Below, piece after piece: positions 18,399 to 28,949 of a DNA stretch of 45,928 nucleotides. The notes beneath the pieces are model-generated. The model was not told the origin of the DNA. It searched no databases and saw nothing but the letters and a program-made list of their open reading frames with translations. How positions within the stretch are numbered: the first letter of the stretch is position 1; the number at the start of each line of letters is the position of its first letter. Both the position numbers and the translations under genes were made by a program. Source of the DNA: Candidatus Uhrbacteria bacterium (GTDB lineage Bacteria > Patescibacteriota > Patescibacteriia > UBA9934); the NCBI GenBank assembly GCA_943359325.1, contig CALRHD010000006.1:1-45928 (forward strand), read 5' to 3'.

Positions 18399-21030
18399 CA
18401 GGCATTTTTGTGCGAATTTCGATGAGCTCGCTCTTTGCGTCGATAGTGACAGGGGACTCTTCTGCAACTTCGCCTTTGATAATTTTGAGCGCGAGTGGGT
18501 CGAGAATAAGATTTTGAATTGCGCGCTTGAGTGGGCGGGCGCCATATTGCGGATCGAAACCCTTTTCTGCGAGGAGTATTTTTGCGCGTTCTGTCACTTT
18601 CAGCGTCATGCCGCGTTGTTCGCGGAGTCGAGAAGAGATGCGTGCAAGCTGTAACTCCACAATTTCTCCAATTTCTTTTTTGGAGAGACCGTGAAACATA
18701 ATGATATCGTCGATGCGATTGAGAAATTCGGGGCGGAATTCGTCGCCGAGAAGCTCCATGATTTTTGCGCGAATATTATCCTCGTGCACTTCACCGTCGC
18801 TAAAGCCGAGGTCGGTGCGGTTGATGTCGTGAAGAATAACGTCGCTCCCGACGTTTGAGGTCATAATGATGATTGTGTTCTTGAAGTTGACCACGCGGCC
18901 CTTTGCGTCGGTAAGGCGACCGTCGTCAAGAATTTGCAAAAGCATGTTGAACACGTCGGGGTGCGCCTTTTCAATTTCGTCGAGCAACACCACAGAGTAG
19001 GGGTGCTTGCGAATCGTTTCTGTGAGCTGTCCCGCCTCGTCGTAGCCAACATAGCCTGGGGGCGAACCGATCATCTTGCTTGTGCTGTGACGTTCCATGT
19101 ATTCGCTCATATCGAGACGCACAAGTGATTTTTCGTCGTTAAACATGAACGCCGCAAGCGCTTTTGCGAGTTCGGTTTTGCCGACGCCTGTTGGCCCCAA
19201 GAAAATGAACGAACCAATGGGGCGACCCTCTTCGCCAATGCCTGCACGTGAACGGCGGAGCGCGTTACTCACCGCCCGGATGGCTTCGTCTTGGCCAACG
19301 ACACGCTTTGCTAGTTCATCTTCCATGCGTGCAAGCTTTGCCATTTCGTGTTCAAGCATTTTATGAACAGGAATGTGCGTCCAACGTCCAACAACAGCGG
19401 CAATGTCTTCCTCGGTGATAACCTCTTTAAGCAGACCGCGGTTGGACTGTAACTTTTTGAGTGAGACTTCGAGCTTCTTTAATTCGACGCGCTGCGCAGG
19501 GATGAGGCCGTAACGAATTTCTGCAACACGCTCAAGATTGCCACGGCGTTCCTCGAGCTCGGCTTCGCTCGCGAGTTTATCGGCCTGATTTTTGCATTCG
19601 CGGATTTGCTCGATGATTTGTTTTTCGTTCTTCCATGCAATTTCAAGTGCGCCCGACTTTTCCTTATGGTCAGCAATGAGCTTCTCGATTTCTTTTAAGC
19701 GTGCCTTTGACGCTTTGTCTTCTTCTTTCAACAGCGCCTGACGTTCAATCTGCAAACGCATTTCGTCACGTTTTTCGCGATCGAGTTCTTCGGGCATGGA
19801 GTCGATCTGCAAACGCAGTGCTGATGCTGCTTCGTCGATGCAATCAACGGCTTTGTCGGGCAGTTGACGGTCGGTGATGTAGCGACTGGAAAGCTCGGCC
19901 GCAGCAACAATAGCGTTGTCGCTAATGCGCACGCCATGGTGAATTTCGTAGCGCTCCTTGATACCACGGAGAATAGCGATAGTATCATCGACCGAAGGTT
20001 CCTCGACCATAATCGGTTGAAAGCGACGTTCGAGCGCATGGTCCTTCTCAATGTATCGTTGATATTCCTTTGTTGTCGTTGCGCCAATGACACGCAGCTC
20101 GCCACGAGCAAGGGATGGTTTGAGTAAATTCGACGCATCCATTGGTGCTTCGTCGCCCTTGCCTGCACCGACAAGCATGTGCAACTCGTCGATAAACATG
20201 ATAATTTTTCCGCTTGAGTCGTGAATTTCCTTAACGACAGCCTTTAGTCGTTCCTCGAATTCGCCACGGAACTTTGTACCCGCAATGAGTGACCCTAGAT
20301 CAAGCGACACTATTTCTTTTTCCTTGAGCGACTCAGGAACGTCGCCCGCAACAATACGCTGTGAAAGCCCTTCGACGATTGCAGTTTTGCCTACGCCCGC
20401 CTCACCAATAAGTACAGGGTTATTTTTTGTACGGCGCGAAAGTACCTGCATGACACGGCGGATTTCTTCGTCACGACCAATGACAGGATCGAGCTTGCCT
20501 TTGCGAGCAAGCTCAGTCATGTTGATGGTGTATTTTTCGAGCGCCTGATATTTCGCTTCGGGGTTCGCGCTGTCGACACGCTGGCTGCCGCGAATTTCCT
20601 TCAGCGCTGCAAACACGCTCGCCGCATTCACGTTGTTTGTGATAAGAATGTGCCCCGTCATTTTTTCGTCGAGGAGCGCGAGGAAAAGATGCTCCGTAGA
20701 AATGTACTCATCGCCAAATTGTTTTGCGACATGTGCACTGTTCGTAATGACGTGCGCCAACGGTGGCGTCAAAAAAACCTGGCCCAAGCCCGGTGGCTCG
20801 ACAGTGCTACTTTTCGGCAGTGAATCGAGGACGCGCATGACGTCGGCCTGCAGCGGTTCGATGCCGATGCCGAGTTTTTTGAGGAGCGTCAACACGATTC
20901 CGTCGTCTTGTGCGAGGAGAGACGCGAGAAGATGGATAGGTTCGATACCGTGCTGGCCATTGTCTGCGGCGATCATTTGCGCAGCCTGCATGGCGTGATT
21001 GGATTTGCTTGTAAAATTATTCGGCATCAT
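18382..21030 (-). CDS. clpB: ATP-dependent chaperone ClpB
   Basis: Two AAA+ domains ([28 protein letters not shown]), Clp N-domain; start taken as MMPNN because the upstream ATG at 21054 lies inside the predicted -10. Confidence 0.95.
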   Translation of the reverse strand: MMPNNFTSKSNHAMQAAQMIAADNGQHGIEPIHLLASLLAQDDGIVLTLLKKLGIGIEPLQADVMRVLDSLPKSSTVEPPGLGQVFLTPPLAHVITNSAHVAKQFGDEYISTEHLFLALLDEKMTGHILITNNVNAASVFAALKEIRGSQRVDSANPEAKYQALEKYTINMTELARKGKLDPVIGRDEEIRRVMQVLSRRTKNNPVLIGEAGVGKTAIVEGLSQRIVAGDVPESLKEKEIVSLDLGSLIAGTKFRGEFEERLKAVVKEIHDSSGKIIMFIDELHMLVGAGKGDEAPMDASNLLKPSLARGELRVIGATTTKEYQRYIEKDHALERRFQPIMVEEPSVDDTIAILRGIKERYEIHHGVRISDNAIVAAAELSSRYITDRQLPDKAVDCIDEAASALRLQIDSMPEELDREKRDEMRLQIERQALLKEEDKASKARLKEIEKLIADHKEKSGALEIAWKNEKQIIEQIRECKNQADKLASEAELEERRGNLERVAEIRYGLIPAQRVELKKLEVSLKKLQSNRGLLKEVITEEDIAAVVGRWTHIPVHKMLEHEMAKLARMEDELAKRVVGQDEAIRAVSNALRRSRAGIGEEGRPIGSFIFLGPTGVGKTELAKALAAFMFNDEKSLVRLDMSEYMERHSTSKMIGSPPGYVGYDEAGQLTETIRKHPYSVVLLDEIEKAHPDVFNMLLQILDDGRLTDAKGRVVNFKNTIIIMTSNVGSDVILHDINRTDLGFSDGEVHEDNIRAKIMELLGDEFRPEFLNRIDDIIMFHGLSKKEIGEIVELQLARISSRLREQRGMTLKVTERAKILLAEKGFDPQYGARPLKRAIQNLILDPLALKIIKGEVAEESPVTIDAKSELIEIRTKMPATVGV

Positions 21031-21040
21031 AATCGATTCA

Positions 21041-21067
21041 TTAGCAGTCTCCATTATAGAGTGCTAA
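21041..21067. promoter_or_regulatory. CIRCE-like operator (HrcA site) at clpB promoter
   Basis: TTAGCAGTC-N9-GAGTGCTAA; one mismatch to TTAGCACTC-N9-GAGTGCTAA. Confidence 0.85.
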
Positions 21068-21081
21068 GTTGATCGCGTCAA
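21053..21081 (-). promoter_or_regulatory. clpB promoter
   Basis: Minus strand TTGACG (21081-21076), 17 nt, TATAAT (21058-21053). Confidence 0.8.
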
Positions 21082-21097
21082 CTTTTTTTGGTACAAT
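21069..21097 (+). promoter_or_regulatory. Divergent promoter for 21108 gene
   Basis: TTGATC (21069-21074), 17 nt, TACAAT (21092-21097); ATG 10 nt downstream. Confidence 0.65.
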
Positions 21098-21107
21098 TTT
21101 TGCACGT

Positions 21108-21524
21108 ATGATTACGCTCCGTCACGCATTCTCCGCAATAGCGATTGTGCTCTTTTTTCACGCCATTGGCATGTGGCGCTATTATAGCTGGTATCACTGG
21201 TATGACATACCGATGCACATCGGTGGTGGCATAGCGATGGGAATTTTGGCCCTTGCATTCTGGAATCTTTTTGTAAAGAGCGTTTCGCTGCGTACCAAGA
21301 AAAAATGGGCAGCGGTTCTCCCGAAGATTTTCTTTGTCCTCGGTTTTGTGGGGCTTGTGGGAATCGGCTGGGAATGGTTCGAGTTTCTTTTTGACGAGAT
21401 ATTGTCTGTTCGGCTTGCGTGGGGGATCGCACAAACAAGTGTCGCGGACACGATGGCCGACCTTTTCTGCGACCTCGTTGGCGGTCTTTCCGCAGTTGTT
21501 GCTGCTCAGCTTCGCCGCGTATGA
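21108..21524 (+). CDS. Small multi-pass membrane protein (DUF2238/YjdF-like)
   Basis: WYDIPMHIGGGIAMGILALAFW...GWEWFEFLFD...VADTMADLFCDLVGG. Confidence 0.65.
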   Translation: MITLRHAFSAIAIVLFFHAIGMWRYYSWYHWYDIPMHIGGGIAMGILALAFWNLFVKSVSLRTKKKWAAVLPKIFFVLGFVGLVGIGWEWFEFLFDEILSVRLAWGIAQTSVADTMADLFCDLVGGLSAVVAAQLRRV

Positions 21525-22195
21525 CGTCCTACACGCTGCTTGGTGTGCGTATTGACGACATCGCGCTAGACGAACTGCACGCACTTTTTCTTCTCTGGCT
21601 GCAAGGAGAAGGTCAACATGTTGTCGTCACGCCAAATCCCGAGTTCCTCGTTCTTGCACATCGTGATGAATCGTTCCGTGCATTTCTCAATGCTTCGGAC
21701 CTTGCACTACCTGACGGATTTGGTTTAAAGATCTTTGTACCGATCACACATCGTATGACAGGTATCGATGCGCTGACAATGCTCGATGAAATCTGCAAAG
21801 AGCGCGATCTGCGTCTCGTCACTATTGGCAGTGTGCCGTGTGACATTGTCGTTGGAAACGTACATGATCACCTATCTATCGATGACGTGCAACGAATTGC
21901 AAAATTACAGCCAGACGTCATTGCTGTGGCATTGGGACAGGGGAAGCAGGAGCGCATTATTGCCACACACCAGCACGAATGGCCGTCGGCAAAAATTCTC
22001 ATTGGGGTTGGTGGAGCTGTCGACGTTCTCTCGGGTATAAAACACCGTGCACCCAAACTATTTCGATATGTGGGACTGGAGTGGTTATGGCGGCTCATCA
22101 GCGAGCCTCGGAGGTTGCGTCGAATAGTAAATGCCGTTATTGTTTTTCCAACACTTGTTATTCTCGACCGTCTGCATCACCGTAAAAATATATGA
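21521..22195 (+). CDS. WecB/TagA/CpsF family glycosyltransferase (GT26)
   Basis: HVVVTPNPEFLVLAHRDESFRAFLNASDLALPDGFGLK...GVGGAVDVLSGIKHRAPKLFRYVGLEWLWRLISEPRR. Confidence 0.93.
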   Translation: MTSYTLLGVRIDDIALDELHALFLLWLQGEGQHVVVTPNPEFLVLAHRDESFRAFLNASDLALPDGFGLKIFVPITHRMTGIDALTMLDEICKERDLRLVTIGSVPCDIVVGNVHDHLSIDDVQRIAKLQPDVIAVALGQGKQERIIATHQHEWPSAKILIGVGGAVDVLSGIKHRAPKLFRYVGLEWLWRLISEPRRLRRIVNAVIVFPTLVILDRLHHRKNI

Positions 22196-23655
22196 CCGTT
22201 CGTACACGCATCGCCCCATCGCCAACAGGCTACATGCACATAGGTACACTGCGCACGGTGCTTTTTGATTATTTTTTGGCACGTCAAGGCGGCGGACAAT
22301 TTATTCTTCGTGTCGAGGATACGGATCAAGCACGGCTCGTTGATGGTGCGCTCGAGAGCCTGCTTGGGACGTTTCAAAAACTCGGCATCGACTACGACGA
22401 GGGGCCTGTGCTGCAGGCGGACGGATCGATTGCTGAAAAAGGGGATTGTGGGCCGTATGTACAGTCGGCGCGATTATCGCTTTACAAAAAATACGCCGAT
22501 GAGCTATTGGCGGATGGCCACGCATATATTTGCTTCTGCACGAAAGAGCGACTCGACGAAATGCGTGCGGCACAAACAGCTGCAAAACAAACGCCGAAAT
22601 ATGATCGTCGTTGCTGCGCGCTTACTGTCGATGATATCGCGTCACGCCGCACGAATGGCGAAACATATGTGGTGAGGATGAAGATTCCAGAAGGGAAAGT
22701 GGCATTCGACGACGCAATTCGTGGACGTATTGCATTCGACCTTTCCGACGTCGACGATCAAGTCATTATCAAGTCTGATGGTTTTGCGTCGTACCACCTC
22801 GCAGTTGTCGTCGACGACCACTTGATGAGAATTTCACATGTTCTTCGAGGAGAGGAGTGGATTTCGTCAACGCCAAAGCAGATCGTGCTGCACGAGATGT
22901 TCGGTTGGAAAATGCCGGTCTACGCTCATGTTCCACTTATTTTGAATCCTGATAAAACGAAGCTATCGAAACGCAAAGGCGACGTATCTGTGGAAAGTTA
23001 TCTTGCGAAGGGTTACCTGCCTGCAGCAATTTTGAACTTCATTGCAACGCTCGGGTTCAATCCCACGGCCGACAGGGAAGTGTACACAATGGATGAGCTT
23101 GTGGCGTTGTTCGACCTTACAAAAGTGAATCACGGTGGGGCAGTGATGAACATCGAAAAGCTTGATTGGATGAATCAGCAGTACATCACAAAACTCGACA
23201 AGGATGCGCTGTTGGCCGCAGTCACGCCATTTACCACATACGATGTGACGGAACCGATAATGCGCCGTGCAGTACTTGTTGAAAGGGGACGGGTGAGTCG
23301 GTTGACGGAATTTACCGAACGCATTGCCCCATACGCGGAAATGCCCCCATATGATGCGTCAATTTTGATCTGGAAAAAATCAAATGCAACTGACTGTCAA
23401 ATGCAACTAAGCAACATTTGTAACTTCGTAACAACAACAAGCGACGAGACGTTCACACAGATTGCACTTCTCGAAACGGCGATAAAGGCGTATATTGAGA
23501 GTAACGGATTGCAGAATGGCAATGTATTGTGGCCGCTGCGCGTTGCGTTGTCGAGCGCAGAAAAATCGGCAAGCCCGTACGAGCTGCTTTGGGCTCTGGG
23601 AAAGGAGGAGTCGATCGCACGAATTACTGCGGCAATAACAAAGTTTGACGCATGA
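22192..23655 (+). CDS. gltX: Glutamyl-tRNA synthetase
   Basis: VRTRIAPSPTGYMHIGTLRT (HIGH) and KTKLSKRKGDVSV (KMSKS). Confidence 0.95.
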   Translation: MTVRTRIAPSPTGYMHIGTLRTVLFDYFLARQGGGQFILRVEDTDQARLVDGALESLLGTFQKLGIDYDEGPVLQADGSIAEKGDCGPYVQSARLSLYKKYADELLADGHAYICFCTKERLDEMRAAQTAAKQTPKYDRRCCALTVDDIASRRTNGETYVVRMKIPEGKVAFDDAIRGRIAFDLSDVDDQVIIKSDGFASYHLAVVVDDHLMRISHVLRGEEWISSTPKQIVLHEMFGWKMPVYAHVPLILNPDKTKLSKRKGDVSVESYLAKGYLPAAILNFIATLGFNPTADREVYTMDELVALFDLTKVNHGGAVMNIEKLDWMNQQYITKLDKDALLAAVTPFTTYDVTEPIMRRAVLVERGRVSRLTEFTERIAPYAEMPPYDASILIWKKSNATDCQMQLSNICNFVTTTSDETFTQIALLETAIKAYIESNGLQNGNVLWPLRVALSSAEKSASPYELLWALGKEESIARITAAITKFDA

Positions 23656-24860
23656 ACAGATTTTCTGGAGGAAAATCAATTGCATTTCTTTTTTGTGCAG
23701 CATTGATTGCGGCGAATTTTGGTGTTCGTGCGGTTTTTGCAGAAACGCCAGAAGACGTCAACGAATTACAGAGTGAAATTACCGAACGAAAAGCACGGGT
23801 TGACGACATTAACACAAAACTTGACCAATATCGTTCGAAGATTAGGGAGTATGCGGGGAAGTCTGCCTCACTTTCGACGGACCTCGCGCTCATTGAAAAC
23901 GAGACGGCCATGGCCGAGCTTGATATTGCAGCAACCCAAATAGAAATCGAGTCGCAGAACTATGTACTTGCTGCGCTCGAAGGTCGTATTCACGACGAAA
24001 CAGCAAAACTCGACAATGAACGTGAAATGCTTGCGGCATTACTGTTTTCGCTCCATGCGCACGACGACCGCAGTGTGGTGATGGCTTTTTTTGGCGCAAC
24101 AACATTTAATGAGGCGTTCGACACAGTTACACAGCTCGAGCAAGTGAATAATAGCCTGACGCAAGCGGTCGATGCTACAAAACTCATGCGCGCGAACCTC
24201 GAAAGTGATAAATCGCAGCACGAAGAAAAACTTTCGATGCTCGGCGACCTTGAATCACAGCTTGGAGAACGCGTAAAAAAACTCGACATGCAGGGTGCGG
24301 CAAAAGAGGTGCTTGTTTTGCAAACACAAAATTCCGAATCGGAATACCGAACGCTCATGAGCGAATTGCGACAGGAGCAGTCGTCGATAACGTCACAAAT
24401 CAACGCACTTAAGAACAAGATTGAAGCAAAGATTGCGAACGACGACCTTGGGGGCGACACGTCAGCAGTAACGTGGCCGCTGACGGGCATCATCACCGCA
24501 TTATTTCACGACTCTACATATCCGTTTCGTCGTTTATTTGAACACCCAGGGCTCGACATTGCGACGCCTGTTGGGACATCGGTTGAAGCTGCTGCCCCTG
24601 GGTATGTTGCATGGGCGCGCACCGGCCAACAATATGGAAATTACGTGATGATCATCCATGCAAACGGTATGGCGACGTTGTACGCGCACCTTATGCGAAT
24701 GGACGTTGCCGCCGATCAATTCGTTGCGCGAGGCCAGCAGATTGGACTCTCGGGCGGCAAGCCCGGAATGCAGGGCGCAGGACTATCAACAGGTCCACAT
24801 TTACACTTTGAGGTCCGTAAAGACGGCATTCCCGTCGATCCACTGCAGTATTTACCGTAA
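23652..24860 (+). CDS. Coiled-coil M23 peptidase (EnvC-like murein hydrolase or activator)
   Basis: Signal peptide, long coiled coil, M23 motifs HPGLDIATP and GPHLHFEVRKDGIPVDPLQYLP. Confidence 0.93.
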   Translation: MNRFSGGKSIAFLFCAALIAANFGVRAVFAETPEDVNELQSEITERKARVDDINTKLDQYRSKIREYAGKSASLSTDLALIENETAMAELDIAATQIEIESQNYVLAALEGRIHDETAKLDNEREMLAALLFSLHAHDDRSVVMAFFGATTFNEAFDTVTQLEQVNNSLTQAVDATKLMRANLESDKSQHEEKLSMLGDLESQLGERVKKLDMQGAAKEVLVLQTQNSESEYRTLMSELRQEQSSITSQINALKNKIEAKIANDDLGGDTSAVTWPLTGIITALFHDSTYPFRRLFEHPGLDIATPVGTSVEAAAPGYVAWARTGQQYGNYVMIIHANGMATLYAHLMRMDVAADQFVARGQQIGLSGGKPGMQGAGLSTGPHLHFEVRKDGIPVDPLQYLP

Positions 24861-25157
24861 GAGCCTGTTTGCAATGCGCAGAGTAAAAAAACGAACGATT
24901 TAAACGCGCTGTGTTGATTTATGGGTGCTATACTACCCATGACATTAAAACGTCTACGAGCCATCAGATAAACATGCACACGTAGTAAAAAAAGTAGGCC
25001 GACGATGAGATCGGGAACGTAACTGTAACTACTAACCGTAGATGCAGATTTGAGTGGCCCGCAGGGGATTGCACGAGGCATGTGGGAACGACCGAGTAAT
25101 TACATGCAACAACATACAAGTGTCGTAAAAGGTATATTGTGAGACGCCAGAAAAGGT

Positions 25158-25628
25158 TTACTCATTCTGAAGTTCGGCAAGGTCTGCCACTACCCCATCG
25201 ACGTGTCCGTTCACTTTGACGTCGTCGTAAACTTTACGAATAACACCTTTTGGATCAATCAAGACCGTTGTACGAACAATGCCCATGTATTTTTTGCCCA
25301 TCATGGACTTTTGCTGCCACACACCATACGCTTCAAGCGCTGCATGTGACTCATCCGACAATACGGGAAAATTCAGCTTTTCACGTTCTGCAAATTTTGC
25401 ATGACGTTTTACCGAATCAGCGGACACACCGAGCACTTCTGCTCCTACCCCATGCACTCGTGCCATGTTGTCGCGAAAATTACATGCTTCAATTGTACAT
25501 CCTGGAGTCATGTCCTTGGGATAAAAATAAAGTACGAGCCATTTTCCCAGATAGTCGGCAAGCGTGTGCGTCTTCCCTATCTGGTCGGCAAGAGAGAAAT
25601 TGGGAGCGGGCGTATTGACAGTCAACAT
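25158..25628 (-). CDS. bcp: Peroxiredoxin, Bcp/AhpC-TSA family
   Basis: GKWLVLYFYPKDMTPGCTIEACNFRDN. Confidence 0.94.
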   Translation of the reverse strand: MLTVNTPAPNFSLADQIGKTHTLADYLGKWLVLYFYPKDMTPGCTIEACNFRDNMARVHGVGAEVLGVSADSVKRHAKFAEREKLNFPVLSDESHAALEAYGVWQQKSMMGKKYMGIVRTTVLIDPKGVIRKVYDDVKVNGHVDGVVADLAELQNE

Positions 25629-25634
25629 AAAAGT

Positions 25635-26519
25635 TTATTTATTTTTGCTGTAAACGTGGTCTCCAAAGCGAATGTCAATGTATGCCATGTTTGGCATGTT
25701 GGTGGCATTTTCCTTTACGAATACATCGTACATGACCATAGCCACTTCAGGCGATACGGAGATATCGACAAGTAGAGAAGGTGCATTCTGCACGCCGACG
25801 GTAAGCCAAGGCGATTGTTGCGTGTCGAGGGTATAGACAAGTGGAAGAAGATTTCTCGTACGTAGTCCATCGTCGAGAGCGAGAATATGAGAAAGTCGTG
25901 TTGCATCGATAATAACCGAGCCCAGTGCAACATCGAACGTCCCCGTAACATCAATGATCGGCATGGTGGGCTGTATACCTCGCGCAGTCGGGATTTCTAC
26001 AGCATTCGTACGCCGAGCAGCGATCATCCTAAGTGTTTCTGACGAAGCACCGCTCACTGCAACACCGTTCAGATCGACGAGATATGTCGTGGCGTTTATT
26101 GTCACGGCGACTTCGGTGATACGCTCTTTTGCATCGATAATAAGCGTTCGGCCATCACGATGGAGAGACAGATTGTCAAAATGAAACTGTGTATTGAGCG
26201 CAACGGAGACTTTCTGTGTGTTCGTAAAAAAAATGTGGTTTGCAGGAAATACAAGCCACCGATGGGCATTGAGCATTGGTTCAACGATAGAGATAACGTC
26301 TTCGCTCGCGATAGTCGTAAGACCTGATACTTCGACGCTACGGTAATGCATGAATGGAGCGAAAAGTAATACAAGAGGAACGCCCACTACGATCAGAACG
26401 AGAGCAGCTGCAAAAAGCCACGCGGCAATTTTTTTTGGTGCGTTCGCAAAAAACGGGTTCCGCATACGCGGCCCGTCGTAGCTTCGTGAAAGAGATCGTG
26501 TGAAGTTTCTGCGCTTCAT
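25635..26519 (-). CDS. ftsQ: FtsQ/DivIB-like POTRA protein
   Basis: Basic N-terminus, one TM helix, POTRA-like YRSVEVSGLTTIASEDVISIVEPML, C-terminal YIDIRFGDHVYSK. Confidence 0.75.
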   Translation of the reverse strand: MKRRNFTRSLSRSYDGPRMRNPFFANAPKKIAAWLFAAALVLIVVGVPLVLLFAPFMHYRSVEVSGLTTIASEDVISIVEPMLNAHRWLVFPANHIFFTNTQKVSVALNTQFHFDNLSLHRDGRTLIIDAKERITEVAVTINATTYLVDLNGVAVSGASSETLRMIAARRTNAVEIPTARGIQPTMPIIDVTGTFDVALGSVIIDATRLSHILALDDGLRTRNLLPLVYTLDTQQSPWLTVGVQNAPSLLVDISVSPEVAMVMYDVFVKENATNMPNMAYIDIRFGDHVYSKNK

Positions 26520-27664
26520 ACCACAAAGCGAGGGATGAGTGGATTAATGCGCGTGACTATTTCGTAGTTAATTGTGCCGACACGCTCGGCGAGTTCGTCG
26601 GCGGTAACGCTGTGCATGCCTTCGCGCCCGAGGAGTGTCGCGACGTCGCCTTTTTTGACGTGCGGTGCGTCGGAAACATCGACCATCATCATGTTCATGC
26701 AAATACGTCCAACGACGGGGCATAGCCTGCCGCTTAACAGGACAACACCGTGGTTTGATAGGTGGCGATCATACCCGTCGTAGTACCCCACCGGCAGAAC
26801 TGCGATACGCATTGGGCGATTAGCGATACACGTTCGATTGTACCCTATCCCACCACCGTTTGGCACGTCCTTCACCTGTGCGACAGTTGTTTTCCATGAG
26901 AGAACTGGTCGTAGTTCAAAGGCTCTTCCCCGCTGTACCGCAATGTGCAATTCCCGACTTGGCCACAGGCCATAAAGCGCAATGCCGGTGCGCACCATAG
27001 TGAGGTGAGACTGCGTGCGGAGAATTGCTGCTGCGCTGCATGCGGCATGAATGTACGGCACATGCAAATCGTACGCGGCGAATGTCACTTCTGCATTTTT
27101 GAGTGCATCAATCTGTGCATCGACGATATGCTGCGCATTGACGTCTTCCGACGACGAAAAGTGTGTGGAAACGCCAACGAGCTTCACACTTCGCGGATTG
27201 TTTTTTATTGCACGGGAAATATCAACAATCGTGCGCGGCATTGCACCGAGACGGTGAAGGCCTGTTTCAATTTCGATGTTGATGAGGGCGACAGCCTGCT
27301 GTGAAACGGCAGCGCCAATGATTGCTATGAGCCCCTCTTCGTCATAGATATTTTGTACGAACTGTTGCGTAACAATTTCGGAAAAACGCTCAGCGGGAGT
27401 CATGCCCAAAATAAAAATAACGGCGTCTTTTGACTGTCGACGCACCACAAACGCTTCGTCGATGTTATCAACTGCAAAATGTGTGATACCCATTTCGATG
27501 AGCATTCCTGCCGTCAGTGTGATGTCGTGTCCATACGCATTTGCTTTGACAACGGCGCATAATGTTGTCGCAGGTGTAAGAAGAATTTGCAACGAACGAA
27601 CATTCGCCTCGAGTGCAGAGCGCGAAATTTCAACCCATGTGCGGGGCTTGAGAGAGATCCTCAC
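26516..27664 (-). CDS. alr: Alanine racemase
   Basis: VVKANAYGHD PLP motif; VGRICMNMMMVDVSD. Confidence 0.95.
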   Translation of the reverse strand: MRISLKPRTWVEISRSALEANVRSLQILLTPATTLCAVVKANAYGHDITLTAGMLIEMGITHFAVDNIDEAFVVRRQSKDAVIFILGMTPAERFSEIVTQQFVQNIYDEEGLIAIIGAAVSQQAVALINIEIETGLHRLGAMPRTIVDISRAIKNNPRSVKLVGVSTHFSSSEDVNAQHIVDAQIDALKNAEVTFAAYDLHVPYIHAACSAAAILRTQSHLTMVRTGIALYGLWPSRELHIAVQRGRAFELRPVLSWKTTVAQVKDVPNGGGIGYNRTCIANRPMRIAVLPVGYYDGYDRHLSNHGVVLLSGRLCPVVGRICMNMMMVDVSDAPHVKKGDVATLLGREGMHSVTADELAERVGTINYEIVTRINPLIPRFVV

Positions 27665-27668
27665 AGAA

Positions 27669-28949
27669 TTATTGTTTCTGAGTCAGAATTTTTTTGCCCA
27701 TAAGTGGGTGCAACACATCAGGAATGCGCACACTGCCGTCTGCGTGTTGAAAATTTTCGAGAATTGCAGCAATGGTACGACCAATTGCGAACGCCGTGCC
27801 ATTGACGGTGTGAACGAACGCCGTCGTGCCGCCTTGTCCTCCGTCTGTCGAAGGGCGGTACCGCGTGTTGAGTCGACGTGCCTGGAAGTCGGTACAGTTG
27901 CTTGTTGAATGCGTTTCACGGTAGCGATTCTGTGCAGGAAACCATGCCTCGATATCCCACTTTTTTGCCGCAGGCAAGCCAAGATCGCCACTCACAATGT
28001 TGAGGACATGATACGGCAACCCAAGTCCTTGCATGAGCTCTTCCTCGATGCCAAGAATCATTTCGTGTTCTTTCGCCGACTCTTCCGGCTTGCAGAAACT
28101 GAACATTTCGACTTTATCGAATTGGTGCATGCGAATAAAACCTTTTGTGTCCTTACCGTAGCTGCCTGCCTCGCGGCGATAGCACGGTGAAATACCAATG
28201 TAGCGAAGCGGTTCATCGAGCGCGATAATTTCGTCCATGTGCATAGGACCAATCGCTTGCTCGGACGTGCCAATGAGATACTGGTTATCTTTTGCAAGAT
28301 GGTAAATCTCGTCGCTGCCACCATGCTCTAAATATCCCATCGCCCGCATCGCCTGTGCGGTGACCAGATGCGGAACGAACACGGGTACAAAGCCGTGCTT
28401 CGCCGCGACAGTCAACGCATATTGCGTAAGCGCAAGTTGCAGTAATGCTCCATCCCCAAGAATATATCCAAATCGTGCGCCGCTTGCTTTTGTCGCGCGT
28501 GCAAGGTCGACAATACCTAAGTGCTCTGCGAGCGTTGCGTGGTCCTTCACGTCAAAATCAAATGTAGGAACAGTACCCTCTTCGCGCAGCACCGAATTTT
28601 CTTCGTCGGATTTTCCGACGGTAACGTCGGCGAGTGGTGGATTCGGGATTTTGTAAAGCAGATCGGAAAGCTCCTCATCGAGCGGCGCGAATTCCTCTGC
28701 CAATTTTTCTGCCCGTGCATCAACATGCCGCATTTCTTCGATCATCGCAGTACGTTCCTCCTTGCTCGCGGTGGGAATACGTTTTGACACCTCATTTTTT
28801 TGCGCAGCGATCGCTTCAATTTCACCTTTGAGACTTCGCACTTTACGATCGAGTTCCACAATACGATCGACATCGAGCGTGACATTTTTTGCCGCAGCCG
28901 CTGTGCGGATAGCGTTTGGATTTTCGCGCAAAAGTTTGAGGTCGATCAT
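27669..28949 (-). CDS. serS: Seryl-tRNA synthetase
   Basis: MIDLKLLRENPNAIRTAAA; CYRREAGSYGKDTKGFIRMHQFDKVEMF; STSNCTDFQARRLNTRYR. Confidence 0.97.
   Translation of the reverse strand: MIDLKLLRENPNAIRTAAAAKNVTLDVDRIVELDRKVRSLKGEIEAIAAQKNEVSKRIPTASKEERTAMIEEMRHVDARAEKLAEEFAPLDEELSDLLYKIPNPPLADVTVGKSDEENSVLREEGTVPTFDFDVKDHATLAEHLGIVDLARATKASGARFGYILGDGALLQLALTQYALTVAAKHGFVPVFVPHLVTAQAMRAMGYLEHGGSDEIYHLAKDNQYLIGTSEQAIGPMHMDEIIALDEPLRYIGISPCYRREAGSYGKDTKGFIRMHQFDKVEMFSFCKPEESAKEHEMILGIEEELMQGLGLPYHVLNIVSGDLGLPAAKKWDIEAWFPAQNRYRETHSTSNCTDFQARRLNTRYRPSTDGGQGGTTAFVHTVNGTAFAIGRTIAAILENFQHADGSVRIPDVLHPLMGKKILTQKQ

Noticed and set aside
24716-25081. 121-aa minus-strand ORF in the M23-bcp intergenic region
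   Set aside because: Largely antisense to the M23 domain; no supported start or homology
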